Shown: in pieces, positions 1 to 8,167 of the stretch | Layout: the number at the start of each line of letters is the position of its first letter | Numbering within the stretch: the stretch's first letter is position 1 | Origin: Reyranella soli | GTDB lineage: Bacteria; Pseudomonadota; Alphaproteobacteria; Reyranellales; Reyranellaceae | Assembly (NCBI RefSeq): GCF_007992495.1 | Contig: NZ_BKAJ01000141.1 | Coordinates: 1 to 36,530, forward strand | DNA length: 36,530 nucleotides | Direction of reading: 5' to 3' | Program-made: the position numbers and the translations under genes | Notes under the pieces: generated by a model | Told to the model about the DNA's origin: nothing | Databases searched by the model: none | The model's input: the letters and a program-made list of their open reading frames with translations, nothing else

Positions 1-21
1 CTAGGTACTCCGGTGTAGTTA

Positions 22-474
22 TTGGAAGTCCGCACACTTGTAGTGTCTGCTACAGGCACCAATCTGGACGCGACATTGCACCGACAGCCTGCTGAAACCC
101 CGATCCCCATGCTTTGGAAAGCAGCGTTCCTTGGCTTCGTCATCGTTCTCGCGGTTCTTGCGTGGCTGCCGGCAGACGCCATGACGCGCACATCACTCGG
201 CGGGCACGTAGAACACCTGATCGCGTATCTCGGCGCCGCGACGGTGACGGGACTTGCGGCGCGAACGACGCGGCGGCTTGCTGTGCAGTGCCTTTTCTTG
301 GTTGGCTATGCCGCGATTTTGGAGGCTGGCCAGTTGTATGCAGCTGGCCGTCAGGCTTCCCTTCAAGATCTTGCATTCAGTTCCAGCGGTGTTTTGATCG
401 GGATCATGTTGGTGTGGATCGCACGCACTTGCTGGGCCCGGCTGAGGATCCTCAGGCCCACCTTCGTTGAATAG
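22..474 (+). CDS. VanZ-like family membrane protein
   Basis: A small integral membrane protein of about 150 residues. After a roughly 30-residue N-terminal extension there is a hydrophobic segment (about residues 31-50), then the LPAD and GHVEHLIAYL signature that resembles VanZ-like proteins, then two further hydrophobic segments (about 85-105 and 118-136) separated by the ILEAGQLYAAGRQASLQDL stretch typical of the family (E and GR-x-xSLxDL pattern). VanZ-like proteins are poorly understood; the founding member affects glycopeptide resistance, but most homologues have no known role. The listed start is a TTG; an ATG at 109 lies directly before the first membrane segment and is an equally good start. 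Neither has a convincing ribosome binding site. The gene converges on the minus-strand cluster with a gap of about 40 bp. Confidence 0.75.
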   Translation: MEVRTLVVSATGTNLDATLHRQPAETPIPMLWKAAFLGFVIVLAVLAWLPADAMTRTSLGGHVEHLIAYLGAATVTGLAARTTRRLAVQCLFLVGYAAILEAGQLYAAGRQASLQDLAFSSSGVLIGIMLVWIARTCWARLRILRPTFVE

Positions 475-516
475 AAGCGATACAGAAGAGCCTGGCCGGC
501 CAGTCCCTCACGTGAG

Positions 517-1017
517 TCATGGGCGCACGTAGCTCCAACCCTGTTCCTGCAGCTCCATTACCCGCACCACACCAGACGACACAATCGTGGCCTGCGAGAT
601 GAGCGGTATTTCCTTTTGCTCGGCCCGGCTCATGTTAGCCCTTGTATTGTCGCAGGCAGCAAACGAGATCGACCGCGAGGTCTCGGCTAGCGACTTGATC
701 CGCTCCTTTACCGGCGAGGTATCGTCGCGCAGCATGTTGAGTCCCGGTCCAAAGGTAACGATCTCGATCTGAATCTTCTCTCCGATGCTCTTGTAGTGTT
801 GTTCAGCGTTCGCTGCGTTGTTGAGCGCCAAGTTCATCACTGCGGGCTCATTCGTATTCACTTGCAGGATCAGCCGATGTGCCACTTTCTCGATGCCGGG
901 TGCGGCTGGCGATGCCGCTGACTGCTTGCTTTGCGCCAACGCCGGCTGCTGCGCATTGACCAAGGACAGAACTACCGTGCTCAATGCGAGCAGCACTGAA
1001 TGCATCAATTTTGCCAT
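517..1017 (-). CDS. secreted DsrE-family protein
   Basis: A protein of about 166 residues with an N-terminal signal peptide (about residues 1-29, hydrophobic core LLALSTVVLSLVNA) followed by a DsrE/DsrF-like domain. Family signs are the HRLILQVN strand, the ALNNAANAEQHY helix, the FGPGLNML loop, the cysteine in FAACDNT where relatives have ACGNT, and the C-terminal SSGVVRVMELQEQGWSYVRP. DsrE proteins handle sulfur in the cytoplasm, but this subfamily is exported and its role is unknown. An upstream in-frame ATG adds nine residues; the start at 1017 is chosen because AGGAGGG lies 6 nt before it. It is the last gene of the five-gene minus-strand cluster, 39 bp after the TagO-like gene, and carries the single conserved cysteine a persulfide carrier would need. 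Confidence 0.85.
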   Translation of the reverse strand: MAKLMHSVLLALSTVVLSLVNAQQPALAQSKQSAASPAAPGIEKVAHRLILQVNTNEPAVMNLALNNAANAEQHYKSIGEKIQIEIVTFGPGLNMLRDDTSPVKERIKSLAETSRSISFAACDNTRANMSRAEQKEIPLISQATIVSSGVVRVMELQEQGWSYVRP

Positions 1018-1056
1018 TATACCCTCCTGAACTCGGTCACGCATACCCAGCCGTCA

Positions 1057-1716
1057 TCACTTCCGCGGCGTATCGGGTTTGAGAGGCCATCGGCAGGAAA
1101 CGACCATTCGCTCGCGCGTGCCTTTCAAGCTCGCCAAGGAATAGCGTCCTTCCAGTGTCATGCCCCAGCGGCCGACTATGCGGAAAGCAATCTCGCCCTG
1201 AGCCGGCAGCGACACCAAAAAACCCGCGACGTCACCGCCGAGGGCCATTCCCGTCCCAGATGTCGTGGCGCTGGCCAGAAGCGTCGTTGGCGGCCCCCCA
1301 TCGACAGCGTAGGAGACACCATAGCCATCGCCCGCCGGCAAGGCGTTAGGACTACTGAGTACCAAAGACGTAGTCCCACCGCGACAGGCAATCGAAAGCT
1401 TCATGCCTGGGCCGTCAGGAGCACCTCTGGCTGTGGCAGTGGCGATTACAACGGGCGAATAGTCGATCGGTGAAGTCGTTTCACTGACGACCCAATTCTC
1501 TGGCGTCGCCGTCCCCTCGGAGCCGGACGCTGACTGCGGTCGCGCGAGCCCAGGTCCGATTTCGCGAGAGAGCAGGTCTAGACATTTCGACCTCTCGGTG
1601 TGTGAGAGCGTCGAGCACTTTCGCACTCTATCCATGGGATCGCCGACGGCCTGCGCCATCGCGGAGGCGCCCCCCAACGCGAGCGCGATCGGCAAGCAGG
1701 CAGCAGCGGATTTCAT
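1057..1716 (-). CDS. secreted TagO/VasI-like protein (type VI secretion-associated family)
   Basis: A protein of about 219 residues with a signal peptide ending near AMAQA. The mature part begins with a cysteine-bracketed segment (RKCSTLSHTERSKCLDLL), like the C-x(n)-RLxCYD motif of TagO/VasI proteins, then the NWVVSETTSPID stretch and a beta-rich domain with two further cysteines (IACRGG and VVSCRWP). In those proteins this domain corresponds to a 'xETSPLDD' opening and a terminal 'aCGW'-like end. TagO/VasI proteins are encoded in some type VI secretion clusters, yet no such genes are visible here, so a different envelope role is likely. Its ATG overlaps the stop of the TAXI gene as ATGA, which implies translational coupling. 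The start at 1716 is chosen over an ATG 13 codons upstream because of this overlap and because the signal peptide begins there. Confidence 0.7.
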   Translation of the reverse strand: MKSAAACLPIALALGGASAMAQAVGDPMDRVRKCSTLSHTERSKCLDLLSREIGPGLARPQSASGSEGTATPENWVVSETTSPIDYSPVVIATATARGAPDGPGMKLSIACRGGTTSLVLSSPNALPAGDGYGVSYAVDGGPPTTLLASATTSGTGMALGGDVAGFLVSLPAQGEIAFRIVGRWGMTLEGRYSLASLKGTRERMVVSCRWPLKPDTPRK

Positions 1717-2732
1717 TGCTTCCGCGCGTCCTGGCGACCCTGGCGGTCCAGCCACTCCTGCGCTGCGGAAAAGCGGTTCAGGCCCGGCACCGTCGCGCCC
1801 AGATTGATAGCTTTCCAGTTGGGATCGAAGCCGGGGACTTGCAGCTTGCCAACACGGCCGAAGAGATAGTCGGTGAAGCGAGCCACCCGCTGATAACGGT
1901 TTGAGTTCACCGGCCAGTTGTAGGTGGCGAGGACGGTGGGTACGGCCAACGTCGCAACGCGCTCGCCCGACTTCACCAGTGCCGGATAGTCAGAAGCTTC
2001 CAAAAACGCTGGCAGATAATAGTCTTCGAATTTTGAGTCGTAGTTCACCGGCAGAAACTTAAAACCAGGTTCCCACTGACCGCGAATGAAGGCGTCTACG
2101 GGCTTGGTCGTAATGAAAACGACTGCCGCCATATCCCCCTTGCGCATCTGTTGCAACGCCAACTGATGGGGAATGAAGGTCTTTTCGATGTTGATGCCCA
2201 AGCGACTGAAGATCAGTGGTCCGGAGTAGGCGGCCGCCGTACCCAAAGTATTGAAATTCACCCTTTTCCCCACGAGATCCTGAAGACTCTGGATCTCTGG
2301 TCGGACGAAAACGTGAAGCTCGGACGGAAAAAGACTGAGCAGATACGTCACATGGAGCCCGATATCCGGAAACGCAACCTTGTACTCATCCAGCGAGTCG
2401 GAATTGATGATCGCTAGATCAACTCCGCGCAGATATAGGAGAGAATTGAGGTTCTCAGTCGGACCGCGGGTGACGATCGGCAAGACGTGAAGATTCTCCC
2501 CGTCATCAACCACCCGGGACATCTCTGTAGCCAACCGCAGTGGGGCCCCCTCGAGAAGGCCTGCGGCCAGGCCCACCGTCCAGGCGTTGATCTTGTCCTG
2601 CCGCTCGGCATAGGTCGGCGCACGTTGGGCCGGTCGATCCTGTGCCTCGGCTGTGGCCGGCAGAAGCGTAAGAACGATCACCACACATAACGCAAACCAA
2701 CTCCACCTGTGCCTTGTAACTCTCGGCCTCAT
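1713..2732 (-). CDS. TAXI-family periplasmic solute-binding protein
   Basis: A protein of 339 residues with a signal peptide (about 1-30, ending ATAEA). The rest matches TAXI-type TRAP transporter binding proteins: an N-terminal 'TVGLAAGLLEG..LRLATEMSRVV' segment, a 'LHVLPIVTRGPTENLNSLLYLRGVDLAIINSD' strand-helix unit, then 'DLVGKRVNFNTLGTAAAY' and the 'VFITTKPVDAF' region of the second lobe. TAXI proteins deliver solutes such as dicarboxylates or amino acids to a fused membrane permease. No permease gene is visible in this window, so it either works with a permease elsewhere or acts as a ligand sensor. GGGAG stands 6 nt before the ATG. It lies 42 bp downstream of the coiled-coil gene and is coupled to the TagO-like gene. 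Confidence 0.85.
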   Translation of the reverse strand: MRPRVTRHRWSWFALCVVIVLTLLPATAEAQDRPAQRAPTYAERQDKINAWTVGLAAGLLEGAPLRLATEMSRVVDDGENLHVLPIVTRGPTENLNSLLYLRGVDLAIINSDSLDEYKVAFPDIGLHVTYLLSLFPSELHVFVRPEIQSLQDLVGKRVNFNTLGTAAAYSGPLIFSRLGINIEKTFIPHQLALQQMRKGDMAAVVFITTKPVDAFIRGQWEPGFKFLPVNYDSKFEDYYLPAFLEASDYPALVKSGERVATLAVPTVLATYNWPVNSNRYQRVARFTDYLFGRVGKLQVPGFDPNWKAINLGATVPGLNRFSAAQEWLDRQGRQDARKQ

Positions 2733-2774
2733 TGTTCGCTCCCGATCCCCTTCATGTCGTTGTCGCGCTCCCGT

Positions 2775-4931
2775 TCATTGCTGCAACGCTTCCAATCGGA
2801 CCTTGGCTTCAGTTACACCGCCAGCCAGCGCCTTGCCGTAGAGTTCTCTCGCCATGGTGATGTTGCTCTGAGTACCGATGGTCTTCCGCGCAGACAGGAG
2901 CAATGGATCATATGTCTCAGCCAGCCAGAATAGGGCCTCTGCGCTGCCCATTTCCGCCGCCCGATCGAGCATGTTTCGTGCGGCGCCAATATTCCCCTGG
3001 TCTAGCAGATGGTTGGCGCGCGCAATCAGGCGAATGGCGTGCGGACTACCCTGCTCAAGGCTCGCTTCCGTCCGCGTTGCCGAGTTCGCGGGCAGCGCTG
3101 CACCCCCAGTCGGGACATTCGTCTGTGCTTCCGGCACCGAAGTTGCCGCAATGGAGGCTTGACCGACGGTAGGCGGAGCTGCTGCAGGCGAGCGGCCGCC
3201 ACGACCGCCTGTGCTCTCCTGAATTGACGTCAACCGCTGCTCGACACGCTGCGTCCGGGTGCGCTCGACCTCGAGCGATTGCTGGGCAACCGTTGCTTCT
3301 GCTTTGGCCTTCTGCAACTCCTGCCGTAACGCCGCAAACTGGCCGTCCTGGGCGGCTTCTTCAGCGGCCTTTGCCCTTGCCTGGGTTTCCAGGCTCGACT
3401 TTGTCTCGGCGAGCTCGGTGGTGAGCCTCTCTATCCTGTCCCGTTCCTGCTGCAGTGCGCGTCGCTGCTCGTCGGCGCTGCGTTCAGCCGCTTCCTTCAC
3501 ATCTGCGGCTTCGTCCTTCGCCGAACTTGCCATGGCTTCCTGGGATTGCACTGCTCGCCGAGCCGCTGCCAACTCGGTTGCAAGCTTCTCGGCCTTGCCT
3601 TGTGCCTCGCGTAGGGCCTGACTTTGCTCTTCGGCGCTTCGTCTACTCCTGCCTTCCGCCCGCTGGGCCTCATCCTTCGCCGCCTGTGCCACCGCTTTCT
3701 GCGCCTCGACCTCCTGTCGCCTCATAGCTAGTTCGCCGTCAAGCTTTTCAGCCTTGCCTTGCGCTTGCTGCAGAGCCTGGCGAAGCTCGTCCATGGCACG
3801 CGCGCTCGCCTCTTTCATGCGCGCGGCTTCGTCACTTGCCGAACGCAATATCGCCGCCTGTGACTCATTTTCACGCCGCGCGGCAGCGAGCTCGACGCGA
3901 AGCTTCTCGGCCTTGTCCTGCTCCTGTTTCAATGCCAGCTGCTCGACCGTACGGACATTTGCCTGTGCCGTCTTGCCCTCGACTTCACGACGAAGCTGGG
4001 CGGTCCTATCCTCTTGCTGCTTCAGTGCCTGGCGCAGTTCGCCAATGACGCGCTCCCTTTCTGCCTCTGCTCGTGCGGCGTCATCAATTGTCTTGCGGGC
4101 CAACGTGATCTGAGCGGCGCTGTCGCGCTGCGCCTCTGCAAGTTGGCCGGTGAGCTTCTCGGTTTTGAGCAGCTCCTGCTGCAGTGCCTGACGCAATCCG
4201 ACGAGGGCGCGTTCACTGACCTCTTTGTCCCGGTCTGCCGCTTCGCTTGCCCGGCGAATCAACGCCGCTTGCGACTCTGCTTCGAGCCGCGCCGCTGTCA
4301 CATCGCTGGCAAGCCTGTTGGCCAGCTCCTGTTCCTGACGAAGCGCTTGCGTCAACCCGGAGTCGTTCTCCGATGCTGTTTGATGGAGGAGCCACTTGCC
4401 GAGATCGCCGCGATAGAGGAATGGCCCGAATGCCGCGCCGACGAGCAGGCAGGCCGCCATCGTTACGATGCTGCGCCGTCTGTGGACGATCCAGCGGCCG
4501 CCAAGCGCAAGTGCCGACAGCAAAGTGCGGTCGTCGAACCCTGCATTAACGCATTTTCCTGGGTTTGCAGTCCGCTGCGCTTGCGCAGTCATGCCGCCAG
4601 GTGCGGCGCGCGAAGCCCCGCGATGAATACGCCGAGCCGATAACTTGCTCGGACCCGGGGGCGATCCGATTTCGTCGGCCGTCTCCACTACGCTCCGTGC
4701 CGGGGTCAGCGACTGCCAATACGTTGCATTGAGCTGACTGGGCGAGCCCTTCTCATCGCGGTTTTGCGGCGCATGCCAATGTGTTGCGTTGAGCTGAATA
4801 GGCGCGCCGTCCTCACCGAGCCATTGTTCGGCTTCGGGCGACCAGCGAGCCACCGCAATAGTGCCGCGCGCGCCATCCTCCAGAATAACAAATTCGCCAT
4901 TCCTCGGAGCGGTGTCAATTGCTTTGCGCAT
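2775..4931 (-). CDS. membrane-anchored coiled-coil protein with Sel1-like C-terminus
   Basis: A 718-residue protein. Residues 1-90 form a cytoplasmic domain with two similar motifs (QLNATHW at about 47-52 and QLNATYW at about 67-72). A single membrane segment follows at about 154-172, preceded by basic HRRRS, which suggests that the N-terminus is inside. Residues about 193-575 are a long charged coiled coil built from repeating 'ALQQ..KAEKL..ELAAARR' heptads, then a proline/alanine linker and a C-terminal Sel1/TPR-like pair (NMLDRAAEMGSAEALFWLAE; ARELYGKALAGGVTEAKVRL). The design suggests a periplasmic spacer or scaffold. It is the second gene of the cluster, 39 bp after the small gene and 42 bp before the TAXI gene. 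I recognise the architecture but no characterised homologue. The repeats give many long antisense open frames, which are not genes. Confidence 0.8.
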   Translation of the reverse strand: MRKAIDTAPRNGEFVILEDGARGTIAVARWSPEAEQWLGEDGAPIQLNATHWHAPQNRDEKGSPSQLNATYWQSLTPARSVVETADEIGSPPGPSKLSARRIHRGASRAAPGGMTAQAQRTANPGKCVNAGFDDRTLLSALALGGRWIVHRRRSIVTMAACLLVGAAFGPFLYRGDLGKWLLHQTASENDSGLTQALRQEQELANRLASDVTAARLEAESQAALIRRASEAADRDKEVSERALVGLRQALQQELLKTEKLTGQLAEAQRDSAAQITLARKTIDDAARAEAERERVIGELRQALKQQEDRTAQLRREVEGKTAQANVRTVEQLALKQEQDKAEKLRVELAAARRENESQAAILRSASDEAARMKEASARAMDELRQALQQAQGKAEKLDGELAMRRQEVEAQKAVAQAAKDEAQRAEGRSRRSAEEQSQALREAQGKAEKLATELAAARRAVQSQEAMASSAKDEAADVKEAAERSADEQRRALQQERDRIERLTTELAETKSSLETQARAKAAEEAAQDGQFAALRQELQKAKAEATVAQQSLEVERTRTQRVEQRLTSIQESTGGRGGRSPAAAPPTVGQASIAATSVPEAQTNVPTGGAALPANSATRTEASLEQGSPHAIRLIARANHLLDQGNIGAARNMLDRAAEMGSAEALFWLAETYDPLLLSARKTIGTQSNITMARELYGKALAGGVTEAKVRLEALQQ

Positions 4932-4970
4932 GAATGTCCAAAACTAACCCCTTTGTATCGGCGCGCGACT

Positions 4971-5315
4971 TCACGGCTGTTGGCCTCCAGCAGCTGGCCG
5001 TGGCCTTCCACAACTTCGACCCGACGCTCCAGCATCTTTGTCGAGCTGAGGAAATGGAGCGGCCTTGCCCTGCTGCGCTAATCGGCTCCTGCCCTCTTCT
5101 TCGTTGCGCATGGCATCGTCCTCGAGCTTCTCAGCTACCTCGATCAAGCGCGGTGCAATCGGATCCCCCGGTAGCGCATGTGCCTCTCTGCGGGCCTTAG
5201 CGGCCAGGTACCGGGAACGCACCGCCAGCGCGAGGAGGAAGTGAGGCATCGAGGTCAGCTTTTCTTTCCCGCGCTTCAATGGGGCCGAGACAAGACCAAC
5301 CGGGATATTGTTCAT
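4971..5315 (-). CDS. small helical protein, first gene of the five-gene cluster
   Basis: A 114-residue protein of unknown function. The central stretch (LAAKARREAHALPGDPIAPR, then LIEVAEKLEDDAMRNEEEG) is strongly helical and resembles the short soluble proteins common in Bradyrhizobium genomes. AAGGTGAG lies 6 nt before the ATG, which supports this start; an internal ATG at 5249 is the alternative. The last 30 residues are basic, glycine and proline rich and unlike the rest. In a neighbouring frame the same DNA reads MLERRVEVVEGHGQLLEANS, which looks more protein-like, so a frameshift near residue 90 is possible. It precedes the coiled-coil gene by 39 bp. Confidence 0.6.
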   Translation of the reverse strand: MNNIPVGLVSAPLKRGKEKLTSMPHFLLALAVRSRYLAAKARREAHALPGDPIAPRLIEVAEKLEDDAMRNEEEGRSRLAQQGKAAPFPQLDKDAGASGRSCGRPRPAAGGQQP

Positions 5316-5321
5316 TTGAGC

Positions 5322-5640
5322 TCACCTTGATCTCCACCGCTGCCGCCTACTTCTGTTGGTGGACCGGCAGAGGCACCAGAAAAAGGGGGCACATGCGCGA
5401 CTCCAAAGGGTTATGTCTAGAGAGCCGAACCTCAATGATGCATGAGAGGTACCCCGCGAGCACGCGCAGCTTCTTTCAGAAGCGGACGTGACTTGGACCA
5501 GCCACCGCCGGCCGAGCCCAAAATGAGGATCAGGCTTCACGTCTCGCGTGAGCCACACGCGCTCTCCACGCTTGGCTCTCGGCCCGGCGTCGTGCCCTGA
5601 AGGCCGATACGGGTGCGGATAGCAGGGAGATGCCGGTTCG
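5322..5640. other. stretch without a supported gene
   Basis: No reading frame here has a plausible start with protein-like content. This is the probable promoter region of the five-gene cluster on the right of its first gene. I could not identify a convincing promoter by eye. Confidence 0.4.
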
Positions 5641-5649
5641 CAACCGCCG

Positions 5650-6093
5650 ATAGCCGAGCGGATGGCAAGGCAATCACCGCACGAGATGCAGCCTCATGGA
5701 CTAGGATTTTGAGATCCCGCCGAGAATCTGTTGAAGAGTGCCGATAAGCACAGCAGGCGACACCGACAATGGAATGCACGCATCGATCTCCGACGCCTGC
5801 CAATTCTAGTAGTCGCTCGATGACGTGCGCTCGAAGAGAAGAATGATCCTGGTTTCCGGCCACAGCTCACGAAGCAACTCGCGGCAGGAGCAGCCCTCTC
5901 GGCCGGCGGTGCGCCCAGGATGACAAGCTTGGGCACGACTGCGACAAGCAAAGGAACTGTCGATGTCGGCCGTTGAGGCGACGCTACCGATCACAAGATA
6001 AGAATGGCTCACCATCAGTGAACCCAGCGCCTGGCGTACCAGCGAGCGCGGTTCAACGATGAGCGTGGCTACAAGCTTTCCGATTTGCTGCAC
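5650..6093 (-). pseudogene. response-regulator-like gene, degenerate copy 1 (longest)
   Basis: The most complete of three decayed copies of one gene. From a GTG at 6093 it reads KLVATLIVEPRSLVRQALGS, a receiver-like N-terminus. The middle (PKLVILGAPPAERAAPAAS) is in another frame and the reading then returns to ELWPETRIILLFE, so there are two compensating indels. An amber codon follows in the context Y-stop-NWQASEID, where copy 3 has a glutamine codon. The rest (IPLSVSPAVLIGTLQQILGG) matches copy 3. No DNA-binding domain can be followed beyond about 5650. The phosphoacceptor site of normal receivers is not recognisable, so even the ancestor may have been an atypical regulator. LuxR/NarL type is an inference from overall resemblance to rhizobial regulators. 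Confidence 0.7.
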
Positions 6094-6145
6094 TATCCCA
6101 CAGTCCCACACCTTTGCACCGTGCTGGAACGTGAGGCTCGGCGAA

Positions 6146-6159
6146 TTAACACACGTTAA
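6146..6159. promoter_or_regulatory. inverted repeat TTAAC-N4-GTTAA upstream of regulator copy 1
   Basis: A perfect 5-4-5 inverted repeat, about 50 bp upstream of the GTG of regulator copy 1. The 14-bp layout is the same as that of Crp/Fnr-type operators, but the half-sites differ from the Fnr consensus TTGAT. It sits in a block of about 40 bp that is conserved upstream of all three copies. Confidence 0.5.
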
Positions 6160-6174
6160 GTTGGCCGCATGCCA

Positions 6175-6645
6175 ACGTCGATTTCTCGCCTGCACCGCAA
6201 AATGGGCTCGTCCTGACGTGAGACATCTGATGTTTTAGAAAGGGCATAAGGAGGTTCGGGAACTTTGGCCCCCGCACGCCAACCGCTTGTGCGGCTTGGA
6301 CTTGCGCATAGGCACACAACCTTGCGGGGCATCCGTCTACACCACATCGCAGTCTTTGGTGATCAGCATCGCCAAGGCTCGCTCACGTGCAACGGCATCA
6401 TCGCGACCGCCGGAGCTGGACATCGGCTTCGAAGGCGCCATCGCGCCAAGTACGTGTCGGGTTCGGCGATGGCGTTCGCCGCGTGGCTGCCAGCCCGGGG
6501 GCAAGGCGAAGGCGATGGTCACGTGATAATCTTCTGCTGCGACGTGTGCGACCGTTTGCGACTAGGACAACCAGAGCATCAGAGCAAACCAACGAGGCTA
6601 ACCGTTTCGCATGCCTTCCTGCCGCTGTATCTTTGCTGCGGCTGT
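6175..6645. other. stretch without a supported gene
   Basis: Long open frames exist on both strands, but none has family resemblance, a good start or a ribosome binding site. I see no RNA gene or repeat in it. Confidence 0.4.
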
Positions 6646-6948
6646 TCATCGGTTTGCCCACTTGTCGTCCGGCAGATGGTGAGGGTACTTGGGGGCGTTC
6701 ATTACCCTGTCCTCCCAGTTCTGCGCAAGTCGCCGTCCCTCGCCGGTCAGTAAGCCACTCTGCACCTTGATCGGCCCGATACGATCATCTCGGATGATGA
6801 TCCAGCCACGCTCCACGGCTCGGGCTATAGTCTCCGGCCGCTCTTCAGTGTTGCCTAGAACCTGCCATGCATCCGGTCGACCTGCTGTCGCATCGTAGAG
6901 TTTGCAAAGTAGGTAGCGGGCAGCACTGTCTACAGCTTCCGAGACCAT
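6646..6948 (-). CDS. small winged-helix-like protein, paralogue of the gene at 9308
   Basis: A 100-residue protein of unknown function. It opens with VDSAARYLLCKLYDATAGRP and continues ERPETIARAVERGWIIIRDD and LTGEGRRLAQ. The final pattern (helix, beta hairpin, 'LT-x-EGRR') is that of a small winged-helix wing. The gene at 9308 has the same order of motifs (VDVAARCLVYN, FARAVERGWIEV, LTDEGRRIAR), so the two are paralogues. The start is set at 6948 because GGAGGGAG lies 6 nt upstream; an ATG eight codons earlier is less likely. DNA binding is inferred from shape only. Confidence 0.7.
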   Translation of the reverse strand: MVSEAVDSAARYLLCKLYDATAGRPDAWQVLGNTEERPETIARAVERGWIIIRDDRIGPIKVQSGLLTGEGRRLAQNWEDRVMNAPKYPHHLPDDKWANR

Positions 6949-6972
6949 TGGCGGCTCCCTCCTGCCCAGCAC

Positions 6973-7570
6973 GGGGCTGGATTGGCGGCCGACGACGCCG
7001 TGTCCATCCGGCCGCCCCAGTGGAGCGAGGCGCGCTCAACGCGCACGCCCCATTGAAATACTAGCAAGCCTACAAACAAGTGCACTGTGAGAAAAAGGGG
7101 TGCTGCGCGTTCAAGAAGGGGGAGCCTGGTCAGCAGTGCTGAGTAGGGGCGTCATGGATTCCTTACCGCTCACCGCGGTGGCTCGGCGCAATGACCGGCG
7201 TTGGGCTCTATCGTGCTGTCGCGAGCAGATAGAGCACTCATGTTGCGAGCGTTCTTGGGATCACGGACTACGCCGTCACTGCCTGCCCACTCCGAAGACG
7301 CTTGGCTAGTCCACACTCTGCGCGCGCGTCACCTTGCCGAATACCACCTTAAGGACCAGTATGTGAGGGTGCGAGTCTGGCACGCTACCTCTCAAGAGGT
7401 AACGCCGAGACCCCGTGTCGGCTATTTGGGAGGGCGCCCGAACGATCCCCCCTTGTAAAGCTCGGCATTGCTAAGAAAGGCTGCCCTGTCCCCAATCCAA
7501 GGCCGGCGCGAAGACTCTTTCCCGGCTAGCCGCAGTGCTCACACCACCGCCCGCGCAAGCTGGCCCGCTT
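6973..7570. other. stretch without a supported gene
   Basis: Several open frames up to about 85 codons occur, none with recognisable content. The only structure I can point to is the palindromic AGAGGTA motif, listed separately. Confidence 0.4.
7386..7401. promoter_or_regulatory. palindrome TACCTCT-CA-AGAGGTA
   Basis: A 7-2-7 perfect inverted repeat. Its right arm continues as AAGAGGTAAC, a word that recurs as a tandem pair before the small gene at 22558 and, in variant form, before the genes at 8168 and 9308. It may be a full operator of which the others are half-sites. It is about 180 bp upstream of the small membrane protein gene. Confidence 0.35.
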
Positions 7571-7583
7571 CTTGGCTGCCACG

Positions 7584-7784
7584 ATGAAAACGAACATAGC
7601 TCAGATACTTAAGAATTTCGCCATCGGTTGGCTGGTGCTCGTACTCGTTGCGATGATCGCGACGCTGGCAGTTGCCTTGTCGAACGGCGGGCCGGCCGTG
7701 CCCTATTCCGACCAGCGCCTTTTCGCTCTGCTACTGCTGCCAAGTGCAGCGTTGCTGACAGTTGGCCTTTTTGTGGAACGGTAG
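7584..7784 (+). CDS. small two-helix membrane protein
   Basis: A 66-residue protein starting MKTNIAQILKNFAIGW. It has two hydrophobic segments: about residues 13-33 (AIGWLVLVLVAMIATLAVAL) and 46-63 (LFALLLLPSAALLTVGLF), joined by a short polar loop with PAVPYSDQR. No function can be assigned. The ATG at 7584 is preferred over an in-frame TTG four codons upstream, since it precedes the typical polar N-terminus. A clear ribosome binding site is missing. Confidence 0.6.
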   Translation: MKTNIAQILKNFAIGWLVLVLVAMIATLAVALSNGGPAVPYSDQRLFALLLLPSAALLTVGLFVER

Positions 7785-8118
7785 AACGCGATAAACCGAC
7801 GGTGACTGATCCTGACAAACGCACTCAACGCACAAACCGACTGGGATGGGTATCCTCGGGCACATGCCAAGCGTCGTCGGCATGATGCCGGCTCGTCGAT
7901 TACAGGGCCGATCGACGCCGTCGGATGCCTGATGCACTCAAATCGAAACATGGAAAGACTGCCCCACGCGCGATCTTCAGCACATCCTCGAGCTCGCCCA
8001 AAATGGCACCGACGTTTGTGGAGCTTTCATCGAGTCCAAGGTTTGGGGTCGGATTGCTACGGCAATTCGCCAAGGACGAAGGCACTACGCATTGCCCCGT
8101 CCAATCGGCGCGTTGTGA
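7785..8118. other. stretch without a supported gene
   Basis: Short overlapping frames on both strands, none convincing. The right end carries the GTAACTCTTTAG motif that precedes the regulator gene. Confidence 0.4.
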
Positions 8119-8130
8119 GTAACTCTTTAG
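8119..8130 (+). promoter_or_regulatory. shared motif GTAACTCTTTAG, first copy
   Basis: The identical 12-mer occurs again at 9256. Each lies about 40 bp before a possible start codon (8168 and 9308). It may be part of a promoter or a binding site. Confidence 0.35.
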
Positions 8131-8167
8131 GCCGGCCATAGGCTGCACGCGCGCGGGCTACGTTGAG

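Noticed and set aside
492..503. 12-bp palindrome CTGGCCGGCCAG between convergent genes
   Set aside because: No loop and no T-run, so not a credible terminator; short GC palindromes are common here.
3259..4643. Long open frames on the plus strand (up to 209 codons)
   Set aside because: They are antisense to the coiled-coil gene, whose repeating codons keep other frames open; no start signal or family content.
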